Positions 1 through 10,149 of a stretch of DNA of 64,000 bases are shown in pieces. Every line of letters starts with the position of its first letter. The first letter of the stretch is position 1. The DNA is from CAVSSX01 sp963730735 (lineage in GTDB: Bacteria; Actinomycetota; Acidimicrobiia; Acidimicrobiales; RAAP-2). The position numbers were made by a program, and so were the translations under genes. The stretch is from the NCBI GenBank assembly GCA_963730735.1, contig CAVSSX010000007.1, positions 1,736,001 through 1,800,000 of the forward strand, read 5' to 3'. The notes under the pieces were generated by a model. That model searched no databases, was not told the DNA's origin, and was given only the letters and a program-made list of their open reading frames with translations.

Positions 1-2045
1 GGCCGCCAGGTCGACCGGGTCGGTGACCGGCCGCTGGCACACGAAGCCCCGGCACACGTAGGCCGACCCGGCGGTCCGGTCGACCCACAGCGGGGAGTCG
101 AAGGGCTCGCCCCAGGCCAGCACGGCCGCCGGCAGCCACCGTCGCTGCACCGTCTCGACCAGCGCCGCCACCCGGCCCGGGACGACCACCTCGGCGGCGT
201 CGTCCACCAGCTCGGTGGCCGCCACCAGGTCGGCGACGGCGAGTGCGTGCTCGGCCAGCAACGGGACGGCCATGTCGACGACGCCCTCGGCCGGTCGGCG
301 GTAGCGGTCGTCCCCGGTCAGGGCGGCCAGGCGGAGCAGGGCCAGGGCGGCCACCGAGTTGGCCGAGGGGACGGCGCCGTCGGTGACCTCCTTCGGCCGG
401 GCCACCAGGGCCTCGGCGTCGTGACCGGTGGTGAAGAACCCGCCGGCCCGGGCCGGGTCGTCGTCGGAGAACCCGGCCAACAGGGCGTCGGCCACCTGGC
501 GGGCCCGGTCGATCCAGCGGGCCTCGCCGGTCAACTCGGCCAGCCGGGTGCAGGCCTCGATCAGCCAGGCGTGGTCGGCGGCCAGGGCCAGGTGCCGGGC
601 GGTGCCGCCCTGCCAGCTGCGCAACCAGCGGCCGTCGGGCCGACGCAGCTGGTCGAAGCAGAAGTCGATGACGGCGACCGCCCGGTCGCCCCAGGTCCGG
701 TTGCCGGTGGCCGCCGCCGCCTCGGCCAGCGTGGCCGCGGCCATGGCGTTCCACTCGCACAGGACCTTGTCGTCGAGGGCCGGCTGGGGTCGCCGCAGCC
801 GGGCGGCGAGCAGGATGCCCCTCGCCGTCTCGATCGCTCGGGGCGGGCCAGCGGGGCACCGAGCGGTCGGCGGAGCACCGTGGTCGACTCCCAGTTCCCC
901 GCCTCGGTGACGCCGTACCACTCGAGGGTGGCGTCGAGCAGGTCGGCGCGTCCGGCCGCCGCCAGGGCCTCGGCCACCTGGGTCGGGGTGAAGGTGGCGT
1001 GGCCGCCCTCGACCCCGGCGGCGTCGGCGTCCTCGGACGAGAAGAGCCCGCCGCCCGGGGCGCCCAGGGTCTCGGTGACGTAGTCGAGGGTCTCGGTCAG
1101 CACCTGGAGGTACTCGGGGTCGTCCGTGACCTGCCAGGCGTGCAGGTAGGCCCGGGCCAGCTGGGCCTGGTCGGTCAGCATCTTCTCGAAGTGCGGGACC
1201 AGCCACTGGTTGTCGGTCGAGTACCGGGCGAACCCCCCGGCCAGGTGGTCGTAGATGCCGCCCCGGGCCATGGCGTCGAGGGTGGTGGTGGCCATGGCCA
1301 GGGCGCCGGGGTCGCCGGTGCCGACGTACTGGCGCAGGCACAGTTCGACGTAGGTCGGGCGGGGGAACTTCGGGGCCGGGCCGAACCCGCCCCAGTCGGG
1401 GTCGAAGCGCTGGGCCAGGTCGGCGGTCAGGTCGCCGAGCACTTCGCCGAAGCTGCCCCAGCGCGACCCGGCCCCCTCGGCACCCGGCACCCCGAGGCCG
1501 GCCCGGTCGAGCCGGTCGGGCAGGTCGACGTCCTTGGCCACCGCCTCGGCCAGGACGTTGGCCTGCTCCTCGACCTCGGTCCGGCGCTCGGCGAAGGCCC
1601 CGGCCAGCGAGTCCACGACCCGCCGGAAGCTCGGCATGCCGTGGCGGTCGTCGGGCGGGAAGTAGGTCCCGGCGAAGAAGGGGCGGCCGTCGGGGGTGCA
1701 GAACACCGACATGGGCCAACCGCCGGCCCCGGTGACGGCCTGGGTGGCGGCCATGTAGACGGCGTCGAGGTCCGGGCGTTCCTCCCGGTCGACCTTCACC
1801 GAGATGAACGACCGGGCCAGCTCGGCGGCGACCTCGGGGTCCTCGAAGCTCTCGTGGGCCATCACGTGGCACCAGTGGCAGCTGGCGTAGCCGATCGAGA
1901 CGAACAGCGGCTTGTCCTCGACCCGGGCCCGCTCGAGGGCCTCGGCACCCCAGGGGTACCAGTCGACCGGGTTGTCGGCGTGCTGGCGCAGGTAGGGGCT
2001 CGTCTCGTCGGCCAGCCGGTTCACCCCTCCGATGCTAGGTGCCAC
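1..2045 (-). CDS. YyaL-like thioredoxin-domain protein (DUF255), partial and frameshifted
   Basis: Large cytosolic protein of the YyaL/spermatogenesis-associated protein 20 family: an N-terminal thioredoxin-like DUF255 domain followed by an (alpha/alpha)6 glycosidase-like domain; physiological role unknown. The family signature SCHWCHVM lies near residue 55 and TSPYLRQHADNPVDW near the N-terminus. The frame is open from 2045 down to about 840, then continues in another frame to base 1, ending with FVCQRPVTDP, a typical C-terminal family motif. Restoring one G near 835-841 (GAGCG to GAGGCG on the coding strand) joins the halves. The start could be GTG 2045 or GTG 2024; the latter fits family N-termini better. 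The last residues lie outside the window. Confidence 0.85.
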
Positions 2046-2131
2046 GGGCCGGCCCGGTGGCCCGTGGCCGAGGGGGATCGGTACGAGTGACGGCGGCCGA
2101 ACCGCTCCGGGGTGGGCCGTCGAGGCGCGCC

Positions 2132-2137
2132 TATCCT
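2132..2137 (+). promoter_or_regulatory. -10 element TATCCT of the SDR gene
   Basis: TATCCT ends six bases before the ATG at 2144, so transcription would start at or next to the start codon (leaderless mRNA). No ribosome binding site is visible. Confidence 0.5.
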
Positions 2138-2143
2138 CGCCCC

Positions 2144-2911
2144 ATGGATCTGCGGCTCGACGGCAAGACGGCGGTGGTGACCGGGGGCAGCCGGGGGATC
2201 GGCCTGGCCATCGCCCGGCGGTTCGCCGAGGCCGGGGCCAACGTGATGCTCACCTCCCGCAAGGCCGAGGCCCTGGCCGAGGCGGCGGCCGGACTGGCCG
2301 GTCTCGACGGTGAGGTCGCCTGGACGGCGGCCCACGCCGGGCAGGCCGACCAGGCCGAGGCGGCCGTGGTCGCCACCCTCGAGCGCTTCGGCCGGCTCGA
2401 CATTCTGGTCAACAACGCCGCCACCAACCCGCACTTCGGCCCGATGCTCGAGATCAACCGGGTGGCCGCCGACAAGACGGTGGCCCTCAACCAGACCGGC
2501 GTCCTCATGTGGTGCGAGCTGGCCCACCGGCTGTGGATGGCCGAGCACGGGGGCAACATCATCAACCTGGCGTCGGTCGGCGGCCTCGGGCCCGAGCCGG
2601 GCATCGGCTGGTACAACGTCACCAAGGCGGCGGTGATCCACCTGACCAAGCAGCTCTCCTTCGAGCTGGCCCCGGGGATCCGGGTGAACGCCCTGGCCCC
2701 CGGCCTGGTCAAGACGGACCTGGCCCGAGCCCTGTGGGAGCCCAACGAGGCGGAGATCGCCGCCCACGTCCCGCTGCGGCGGCTGGGCGAGCCCGACGAC
2801 ATCGCCCCGGCGGCCCTGTTCCTCGCCTCCGACGCCTCGTCGTGGATGACCGGGCAGATCCTGGTCATCGACGGCGGGACGCTGACCCAGCCCACCGGCG
2901 GGGTGGGCTGA
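2144..2911 (+). CDS. short-chain dehydrogenase/reductase
   Basis: Classical SDR of 255 residues, an NAD(P)-dependent oxidoreductase with a Rossmann fold; substrate unknown. Cofactor loop TGGSRGIG at residues 13-20, NNAA at 90-93, and the catalytic set Asn116, Ser144, Tyr157 and Lys161 (YNVTK) are all present. The C-terminal motif DGG (GQILVIDGG) is typical. The ATG at 2144 was chosen over upstream in-frame codons because it begins the conserved fold and follows a -10 element directly. It lies between the YyaL-like gene (divergent) and menE (convergent, 24 bases away), so it is probably monocistronic. A role in menaquinone synthesis is not indicated. Confidence 0.85.
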   Translation: MDLRLDGKTAVVTGGSRGIGLAIARRFAEAGANVMLTSRKAEALAEAAAGLAGLDGEVAWTAAHAGQADQAEAAVVATLERFGRLDILVNNAATNPHFGPMLEINRVAADKTVALNQTGVLMWCELAHRLWMAEHGGNIINLASVGGLGPEPGIGWYNVTKAAVIHLTKQLSFELAPGIRVNALAPGLVKTDLARALWEPNEAEIAAHVPLRRLGEPDDIAPAALFLASDASSWMTGQILVIDGGTLTQPTGGVG

Positions 2912-2935
2912 GGCCCACCGCCTCCCGCCGTCCGA

Positions 2936-4090
2936 CTAGCGCAGGTCGGACCGGCGGACCTTCCCCGAGGCGGTCCGGGGCAGGCGGTCGACCAGGACCA
3001 GCTCCTTCGGGGCGGCCCACGGGGCCATGGTGGTGGTGACGGCGGCGCGCAGGCTGTCGAGCGTCGGCGGGGCGCCGGGGTCGGCCGGCACCACCCAGGC
3101 CACCACCCGTTGCCCCCACTCGGGGTCGGGCCGGCGCCACACCGCCGCCTCGGCGACGCCCGGATGGGCGGCCACCAGACGCTCCACCTCGACCGGCCAG
3201 ACCTTCTCGGCCCCGGTGACGATGACCTCGGCCAGGCGCCCGTCGACCTCGACCGTGCCGTCGGCGGCCACCCGGCCGCCGTCGCCGGTGGGGAACCAGT
3301 CGCCCGAGCCGTCGGGACCCGGGATCCGGGGGTCGGTGCCGTCGCGGTAGGCCCGCAGCAGCATGGGCGCCCGGAGCAACAGCTCGCCCTCGGCCCCCCG
3401 GCCGGGGTGGCCGTCGCCGACGGCCACCGTCACCCCGTCGAGCGGCACGCCGTCGTAGACCACGCCCGACCCGGTCTCGGTGAGCCCGTAGGTGGCGACC
3501 ACGTTCGGCGCGACGTCGCCCGGGGGCGCCGCCCCGCCGAGCAGGATCCGCTCGAAGACCGCCGGGTCCAGCCGCCGCAGGGCCGTGGCCACCAACGACA
3601 CGTGGGTGACGTCACCCCGCCGGCCGAGCTGTTCGACGGCGCCGGCCTCGAAGACCGGGAGCACGGTGCAGGGGGTGGCGGTGGCCAGCGACCGGGTGAG
3701 GACCGACAGGCCCCCGATGTGGGCCAGCGGCAGGCAGGCCAGCCAGCGGTGGCGGGCCGGGTCGACGCCGAGGCGGGCCGAGGTGGCCCGGGCCGAGGCC
3801 TCGACGGCGGCGTGGGTGAGGACCACCCCCCGGGGCCGGCCGGTGGACCCGCTGGTCGCCATGACCAGGGCGTCGCCCACCTCGACCGGCCGTCCGCCGT
3901 CCCACCTCGACCGGGTCCCGTCGGGCCCGATCACCGCCGTGGGCGCGACGGCCTCGAGCAGCTGGCGGGCGGCCGCCGGTGGCAGTCTCGGGTCGAGGGG
4001 GGCCACCGCGTCGCCGGCGTCCCAGGCGGCCCGGAGGGCGTCCACGAAGGGTTGGCCGCCGGGCAGGTCCAGTGCGACGAGCTCGGGCAT
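2936..4090 (-). CDS. menE: o-succinylbenzoate-CoA ligase (MenE)
   Basis: ANL-superfamily adenylate-forming enzyme of 384 residues, assigned as MenE, which activates o-succinylbenzoate to its CoA thioester in menaquinone synthesis. Visible motifs: phosphate-binding loop SGSTGRPRG, YGLTETGSG, the GDWFPTGD hinge region with the conserved Asp, and the C-terminal catalytic lysine in TASGKVRR. It is shorter than typical fatty acyl-CoA ligases, as expected for compact MenE proteins. The substrate call rests on the divergent neighbour menB (21 bases apart) and on menA, menH and menD nearby. ATG at 4090; the frame stays open far upstream on this strand but without conserved sequence. Confidence 0.85.
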   Translation of the reverse strand: MPELVALDLPGGQPFVDALRAAWDAGDAVAPLDPRLPPAAARQLLEAVAPTAVIGPDGTRSRWDGGRPVEVGDALVMATSGSTGRPRGVVLTHAAVEASARATSARLGVDPARHRWLACLPLAHIGGLSVLTRSLATATPCTVLPVFEAGAVEQLGRRGDVTHVSLVATALRRLDPAVFERILLGGAAPPGDVAPNVVATYGLTETGSGVVYDGVPLDGVTVAVGDGHPGRGAEGELLLRAPMLLRAYRDGTDPRIPGPDGSGDWFPTGDGGRVAADGTVEVDGRLAEVIVTGAEKVWPVEVERLVAAHPGVAEAAVWRRPDPEWGQRVVAWVVPADPGAPPTLDSLRAAVTTTMAPWAAPKELVLVDRLPRTASGKVRRSDLR

Positions 4091-4097
4091 CGGCCGG

Positions 4098-4103
4098 TAG
4101 CGT
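4098..4103 (+). promoter_or_regulatory. -10 element TAGCGT of menB
   Basis: TAGCGT ends eight bases before the menB ATG at 4112, within the 21-base gap between the divergent menE and menB starts. A leaderless menB transcript is inferred. Confidence 0.35.
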
Positions 4104-4111
4104 AGGTCGCC

Positions 4112-5035
4112 ATGACGCCTGACCACGCGAGCGACGGGTCGGCGCAGCCGACCGTGATCACCGGGGAACCGATCGACCCGGTGGCCCAGTACCGGGGCCT
4201 CGAGGCCCCGAAGTGGGAGGTGCGCAACGACGGCACCGACGTGCGTTACGAGGTGGCCGAGGGCATCGCCAAGATCACCATCTGCCGGCCCGAGGTCCGC
4301 AACGCCTTCCGTCCCCAGACCCTGTTCGAGCTGATCGCCGCCTTCTCCGAGGCCCGGGACGACCCCGACGTCGGGGTGATCGTGCTGACCGGGCAGGGGC
4401 CCGACGCCTTCTGCTCCGGCGGCGACCAGCGGATCCGGGGTGACGACGGCTACCTGGGCGACGACGCCGTGGCCGAGCGGGGCATCGGGCGCCTCAACGT
4501 GCTCGACCTGCAGGTCCAGATCCGCCGACTGCCCAAGCCGGTGGTGGCCATGGTGGCCGGCTACGCCATCGGGGGCGGCCACATCCTGCACCTGGTGTGC
4601 GACCTGACCATCGCCGCCGACAACGCCCGGTTCGGCCAGACCGGCCCCATCGTCGGGAGCTTCGACGGCGGCTACGGGTCGAGCCTGCTGGCCCACACCA
4701 TCGGCCTGAAGCGGGCCAAGGAGATCTGGTTCCTGTGCCGGCAGTACGACGCCGCCCAGGCCCTCGACTGGGGTCTGGTGAACACGGTGGTGCCGCTGGC
4801 CGAGCTCGAGGCCGAGACGGTGGCCTGGTGCCGGCGCATGCTGACGCTGTCGCCCATGGCCCTGCGGATGCTGAAGGTCGGCTTCCATGCCGCCGAGGAC
4901 GGCCTGGCCGGCGTCCAGCAGCTGGCTGGCGACGCCACCATGCTCTTCTACATGTCCGAGGAGGGACAGGAGGGCCGCAACGCCTACGTCGAGCGGCGCG
5001 CTCCGGACTTCTCCCGCTTTCCCCGCCGGCCCTGA
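4112..5035 (+). CDS. menB: 1,4-dihydroxy-2-naphthoyl-CoA synthase (MenB)
   Basis: Crotonase-fold enzyme of 307 residues that cyclises o-succinylbenzoyl-CoA to 1,4-dihydroxy-2-naphthoyl-CoA in menaquinone synthesis. The oxyanion-hole region SGGDQRIRG and the MenB-specific stretch FGQTGPIVGSFDGGYGSS are present, which distinguishes it from general enoyl-CoA hydratases. It has about 45 residues before the core, usual for MenB. It is followed after 27 bases by menA on the same strand, so the two probably form an operon. Divergent menE lies directly upstream. Confidence 0.93.
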   Translation: MTPDHASDGSAQPTVITGEPIDPVAQYRGLEAPKWEVRNDGTDVRYEVAEGIAKITICRPEVRNAFRPQTLFELIAAFSEARDDPDVGVIVLTGQGPDAFCSGGDQRIRGDDGYLGDDAVAERGIGRLNVLDLQVQIRRLPKPVVAMVAGYAIGGGHILHLVCDLTIAADNARFGQTGPIVGSFDGGYGSSLLAHTIGLKRAKEIWFLCRQYDAAQALDWGLVNTVVPLAELEAETVAWCRRMLTLSPMALRMLKVGFHAAEDGLAGVQQLAGDATMLFYMSEEGQEGRNAYVERRAPDFSRFPRRP

Positions 5036-5062
5036 CGGACGGCCGTCGATGACCTGGCCCCG

Positions 5063-6010
5063 GTGAACGGGAACTCGGTGGGCGCCGCCCCACCCGCTGC
5101 GGCACCCCCGCCCGGACCGGTGCGCCGCTGGGTGCTCGGCGCCCGGCCGCGGACGCTCATGGCGGCGGCCGTCCCGGTGGTGGTGGGCACGGCGGTCGGC
5201 TGGTGGCTCCGGGGTGGCCCGCAGGCCCATGACGGCCTCTCCTCGGGGCTCATCTGGTGGCGGGCGGCCTGCGCCCTGGTGGTGGCCCTGGCCATCCAGG
5301 TGGGCACCAACTACGCCAACGACTACTCCGACGGCATCCGGGGCACCGACGAGCAGCGGGTCGGCCCGCTGCGCCTGGTGGCCTCGGGCCTGGTGCCGCC
5401 GGCCACCGTGCGCTTGGCCGCCCTGCTCTCGTTCGGGGTGGCCGCCGTGGCCGGGCTGGCCCTGGCCGCCGCCACCTCGTGGTGGCTGCTGGCCGTGGGC
5501 GCCGCCTGCTTCGTCGCCGGTTGGCTCTACACCGGCGGGCCCAAGCCCTACGGGTACCTGGGGCTCGGCGAGCTGTTCGTGTTCGTGTTCTTCGGCGTGG
5601 TGGCCACCATGGGTTCGGCCTACGTCCAGACCGGTTCCCTCACGGCGGTCTCGCTGGTCGCCTCGATCCCCGTCGGTCTCTTGGCCACGGCGCTGCTCGA
5701 GGCCAACAACCTGCGCGACGTCGCCGGTGACGTGGTGGCCAACAAGCGGACGCTGGCCGTGCGCCTCGGGCGCGAACGAGGCGGGTGGCTCTACGTGGGC
5801 GCCCTCGTCGGGGTGGCGGCGGGGATCGGCGGCCTGGCCGCCTGGCGGCCCTGGGCCCTGCTGGCGCTGCTGGCCGCACCCCTGGCCGTGGCGCCGATCA
5901 GGATCGTGCGGGGTGGCGCCCAAGGGCGGGCGCTGTTGCCGGTGCTCGGGGCCACCGGTCGTCTCCAGCTGGTGGTCGGGGTCCTGCTGACCATCGGGAT
6001 CCTGGTGTGA
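5063..6010 (+). CDS. menA: 1,4-dihydroxy-2-naphthoate polyprenyltransferase (MenA)
   Basis: UbiA-family integral membrane prenyltransferase of 315 residues that attaches the polyprenyl chain to 1,4-dihydroxy-2-naphthoate to give demethylmenaquinone. About eight or nine hydrophobic helices are visible. The two Asp-rich Mg-diphosphate motifs are NYANDYSDGIRGTD and EANNLRDVAGD, the MenA pattern. Start GTG 5063 gives a Pro/Ala-rich cytosolic N-terminus before VRRWVLGARPRTL. It sits downstream of menB on the same strand and converges with menH. Confidence 0.92.
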   Translation: MNGNSVGAAPPAAAPPPGPVRRWVLGARPRTLMAAAVPVVVGTAVGWWLRGGPQAHDGLSSGLIWWRAACALVVALAIQVGTNYANDYSDGIRGTDEQRVGPLRLVASGLVPPATVRLAALLSFGVAAVAGLALAAATSWWLLAVGAACFVAGWLYTGGPKPYGYLGLGELFVFVFFGVVATMGSAYVQTGSLTAVSLVASIPVGLLATALLEANNLRDVAGDVVANKRTLAVRLGRERGGWLYVGALVGVAAGIGGLAAWRPWALLALLAAPLAVAPIRIVRGGAQGRALLPVLGATGRLQLVVGVLLTIGILV

Positions 6011-6036
6011 CCGGCGGCCGGTTCCCGGAGGTCGGC

Positions 6037-6820
6037 TCAGGCGGTGGTGTCGAGCCAGTGGCCCACGATGCGGGCGGTCAGCGCCGGCTGGTGCAGGTGG
6101 GCGGCGTGCCGGGCGCCGGGCACGAGCGCCACCACGGCGTGCGGCAGCGCTCGGGCCATGCGCTGGGCGGCGGCCACGAAGCGTGGGTCGTCGGCCCCGA
6201 CCACCAGCAGGGTGGGCATCTCGAGGCGACCGAGCTCGTCCCAGCGGGGCCGCTGGGTGCCCGTGCCGGCCAGCCGGAGACTCGACGCCAGACCGGCCGG
6301 GGTGTTGCGGGCCCGTTCCTCGACCCCGGCGGCCGACGGGTCGAGACCGGCGAACATCGGGGCGGCCAACCACCGCTCGAGGAAGGCCGCCACGTCGCCG
6401 CTCTGCTCGAGCCGGTCGGCCAGGGCGTCGTCACGGGCCCGGCGCTCCTGGCGTCGTGCCTCGTCGTCGATCCCGGCGGTGCCCCCGATCAGCACCAGGC
6501 GCCGGACGGCGCCCGGGTCCCCGAGGGCGGCGTGCAGGGCGAAGCGGGCCCCGAGCGAGTAGCCGAGCAGGTCCACGCCGCCCGGCTCGTCGGCCGATCG
6601 GGTCGCCGCCGCCGGCCTCGAGCAGCAGTCGGCCCCCGTCGACCAGGTCGGCCCGGACGTCGCTCGAGCCGCCGTGGCCGGGGAGGTCGACGGCCACCAG
6701 GCGGCGCCCGGGGGCCAGGGCGTCGCCGAAGGGGCCCCAGAGCCGACCGGTCTGGGTGAAGCCGTGGGCCAGCACCAGGGTCGGTCCCGACGAACGGTGC
6801 TCGGCGTGCAGTGCGGTCAC
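6037..6820 (-). CDS. menH: alpha/beta hydrolase, probable SHCHC synthase (MenH), frameshifted
   Basis: Alpha/beta-hydrolase assigned as MenH (2-succinyl-6-hydroxy-2,4-cyclohexadiene-1-carboxylate synthase) because of its fold and its place between menA and menD. The N-terminal half shows LVLAHGFTQTGRLWGP and the oxyanion/nucleophile region follows as DLLGYSLGARFALH (nucleophile Ser in GYSLG); the C-terminal half has the acid in VVGADDPRF and the histidine in PGARHAAHLHQP. The halves lie in different frames that meet near 6591-6600; dropping one base gives a 260-residue protein, the normal size. GTG 6820 is the likely start, divergent from menD by 42 bases. Confidence 0.75.
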
Positions 6821-6862
6821 GGCCGATGAGCGTACCGAGCGCTCCCACGGCCGGCCGCCGGC

Positions 6863-8630
6863 GTGGGTCCGGCACAGGCCACCTTCGTGGCCACGCTGGT
6901 CGACGAATGGGTGCGGGCCGGGCTGACCGACGCCGTCGTCTGCCCGGGCTCCCGGTCGACGCCGCTGGCCCTGGCCCTGGCCGCCCGGCGCGAGCTCCGG
7001 CTCCACGTGCGCCTCGACGAGCGCTCGGCCGGCTTCTTCGCCCTCGGTCTCGGGATGGCCACCGGACGGGCCGCCGTGCTCTGCGTGACCAGCGGCACGG
7101 CGGCGGTCGAGCTCCACCCGGCGGTGGTCGAGGCGTCGACGGCCGGCGTGCCGCTGCTCGTGTGCACGGCCGACCGCCCGCCGTGGCTCCACCACGTGGG
7201 TGCCCCCCAGACCATCGACCAGCACGACCTCTACGGCTCGGCACCCCGGTGGTTCTGCGAGCCGGGGGTGGCCGCCGCCGCCCAGGCCGGGACGTGGCGG
7301 TCGATCGGGGCCCGGGCGGTGGCCGAGTGCCACGACGGTCCGAGGGGACCCGGCCCGGTCCACCTCAACCTGGCCTTCGCCGACCCCCTCGATGCGGCGC
7401 CCGGCGACCTGCCGGCCCCCCGGCCCGACGGCGGGCCCTGGCACGGTGGGCGCCCGGGCGTCCCACCGGTCGAGCCACCGGTCGAGGTGGCGTCGTGGCC
7501 GGGTCGCCGGGGCCTGTTCCTCGTCGGGTACGACGGTGGCCCGCCGGACGCCGTCCTGGGTCTGGCGGCGCGGCTGGGCTGGCCGGTGCTGGCCGACCCC
7601 CGCTCGGGTTGTCGGGTCGAGGGCCCGGGCGTGGTCGCGGCGGCCGACGCCGTCCTGCGGGACGCCGGGGCGGCTCGGGCGCTGGCCCCCGAGGTCGTCG
7701 TGCTCCTCGGGCGGCCGTGGGCGTCCAAGGTCCTCGGGGCCTTCGTGGCCGGTCGGGCGGCCGCCGGGGCCGAGATCGTGGCGGTCGACCCGTGGTGGCG
7801 GTGGGAGGACCCCGACCGGCTGGTGGCCACGTGGCACCGGGCCGACCCGGGGGCCTGGCTGGCGGCGGCCGCCTCGGTGCTGGACGAGGCCGGGGTGCCG
7901 ACCGAGGCCGTGACCACGGCGTGGTCGCAGGCGTGGTCGGCGGCCGAGTCGGCGGCCCAGGCGGCCATCGACCGGGTGTTGGCGGCCGACGCCGAGGCCC
8001 GCCAGGGTCGGCTCAGCGAGCCGGCGGTGGCCCGGAGCCTGCTCTCGGCGTTGCCCAGCGGGGCGGTGGTGGTCACGGCCTCCTCGATGCCCGTGCGGGA
8101 CCTCGAGTGGTTCGGGGCCGGGCGGCCGCGGCCGCCCCGGATGCTGGCCAACCGGGGGGCCAACGGGATCGACGGCGTGTGCTCGACGGCGCAGGGGGTG
8201 GCGGCGGCCCGGGTCGGGTCGGTGGTGGCCGTGGTGGGGGACCTGGCCTTCCTCCACGACGTGTCCTCGCTGGTCCGCAGCGGGGCCGGTAGCCGAGAGC
8301 TGCACGCTGGTGGTGGTGGACAACCGGGGCGGCGGGATCTTCTCGTTCCTGCCCCAGGCGACCAGCGTCGACCCCGAGCGCTTCGAGCTCCTGTTCGGCA
8401 CCCCCCAGGTGCCCGACGTGGTCGACGTGGCGACCGGGTTCGGGGTGCCGACGGCCGACGTCGACACGGTGGCGGCCCTCGAGGGGGCACTGGCGGTGGC
8501 CGTCGGCCGACCGGGCCTCTCGGTCGTCCGGGTGATCGTCCCGGACCGGTCCGAGAACGTGGCCGTGCACGACGCGGTCCACGCCGAGGTGGCCCGGGCG
8601 GTGGCCGAGGCCCTCGGGACCGGCGGCTAG
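6863..8630 (+). CDS. menD: SEPHCHC synthase (MenD), frameshifted
   Basis: Thiamine-diphosphate-dependent 2-succinyl-5-enolpyruvyl-6-hydroxy-3-cyclohexene-1-carboxylate synthase, the first committed menaquinone step. The PYR-domain start ATFVATLVDEWVRAG, VCPGSRSTPLA and the catalytic-Glu region LDERSAGFFALG are clear. The ThDP domain has the metal-binding stretch VVGDLAFLHD and, after the frame break, VVDNRGGGIFSFLPQ. The break is at about 8286-8292; omitting one G there gives 588 residues, typical of MenD. Start GTG 6863. menC and menF are not in this window. Confidence 0.85.
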
Positions 8631-8656
8631 CGGGGTCCTACGGGTACGGCGCCGTC

Positions 8657-10040
8657 TCAGCGGTAGCGGTCGATGGGTACCCAGGACCCGTGGAAGCCGA
8701 AGGGCACCCGGGCCGGCAGGTGGATCGACGGCCTCGGGCCGGCCCGAGAACGACGTGGCGTCGAGGATGACCAGGTCGCTGGCGTCGCGCTCGGCGTCGT
8801 AGACGACGGTGAGCACCCAACCCTCGTCGTCGGCCCGCCCGTCGGGCGAGCGGACGAACACCGGCTCGCCCGGGTAGCGGCCGGGACCCGGGTCGTAGGC
8901 CGTCGACTCGTCACGGGCCCGGTCGTAGCGGCGGAGGGCGACGGGGAGGTCGGCCCCGTCGGACCGGGCCATCTCGACGCAGTAGCCGTAGCGGTAGGGC
9001 CGACCGGCCAGGGTGTCGTCGATCCTCGGGAAGTCGACGGCCCGGTCGTCGACCTGGGTGACCGAGACCCGGTCGGCGCCCGGCTCGGCCCGCCACCGCT
9101 CGAGCCTCGAGGTGCCCGAGCCGAGCAGCCCGCCCTGGCCGGTGTCGAACGTCCGGTCGTAGCGGCAGACGTCGAGCACGACGGCCTCGCCGTCGTCGAA
9201 GGCCCCCATGACGTGGAACACGTAGCACGGGTCGACCAGGAGCCACTCGATCCGGTCGCCGTCCTCACCGCGCTCGAGGACGCCCACCCGGGCGCCGGCG
9301 TCGGCCTGCCAGGCGAAGGGCAGCGGTGCCCCGGCGACGGCCAGGTCCATGTCGAAGACCACCGGCAGATCGAAGAAGGCGACCTTGGTCGCCGTGACCC
9401 CGAAGTCGTGCTGCATGGTGGCCCGGGGCAGGTCGATCTCGGCCGAGTGGATCATGGCGCCGGCGGCATCGAGCTCGTGGTAGCGCAGGAAGGGGGGCCC
9501 GAAGACGTCGTAGCCGAAGAACGTCAGCCCGCCCGAGGCCGGGTCGGGCTTCGGGTGGGCGGTCATGGGCGAGGCCAGCATGCCGTCGAAGTCCTCGACC
9601 GCCAGGGTGTCGAGGTCGGTCGACAGGAGGTGGGGGAGGCCCGATTCGACCAGGGCCAGGAGCCGCCCGGCGTGCCAGACGATGTGGGTGTTGGCCGGTC
9701 CGTTGATCGGCTCGACGGGACCCTTGGGTACCTGGGTGCCGATCTCGGCCGACAGCCGTCGGGTCCGGACCCAGCGGTTGGTGTACGACACGGCCTGGCC
9801 GTCGCGCAGCTCGACGGCGTGGACCATCCCGTCACCGGCGAACCAGTGGTACTGGCCCGGATCGGGCACCTGGACCGGATTGGGGCCGTTGCGAAAGAGG
9901 GTCCCCTGCAGGGCCGGGGGGATGGCGCCGTCGACCGGCAGCACTCGCTGGACCGTCTGCTCGGCCCCGACGGGGGCGTAGTTCCCCTCGAGGTAGGGGT
10001 TGCCCCCCGAGGGCGGGTGCTGCAGGGTGACCGGGTCCAC
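8657..10040 (-). CDS. carotenoid oxygenase family protein, frameshifted
   Basis: Non-haem iron carotenoid cleavage/lignostilbene dioxygenase family, about 460 residues. The N-terminus has NPYLEGNYAPV and the family motif LFRNGPNP. Four iron-ligand histidine contexts are present: NTHIVWHAGRLLALVE, TMQHDFGVT, CYVFHVMGAFDDG and the C-terminal VPFGFHGSWVP. The last segment is in a different frame from the rest; the break lies at about 8721-8728 and removing one base repairs it. The substrate cannot be told. It is convergent with menD (26 bases) and divergent from tyrS. Confidence 0.82.
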
Positions 10041-10149
10041 GGGGCGACCCTACTCGGCACGCTTCGGGCGACCCCGACGCCGGACAACTGGGCGTCGGCG
10101 ACGGCCGGCCGGCGCCGGCCGTTCTCGGCGGTATGGCAGTGCTGGGGAG

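Noticed and set aside
4091..6373. Long open frame on the minus strand continuous with menE
   Set aside because: It is antisense to menB and menA, of low-complexity Gly/Arg/His-rich composition, and only the menE part has conserved motifs.
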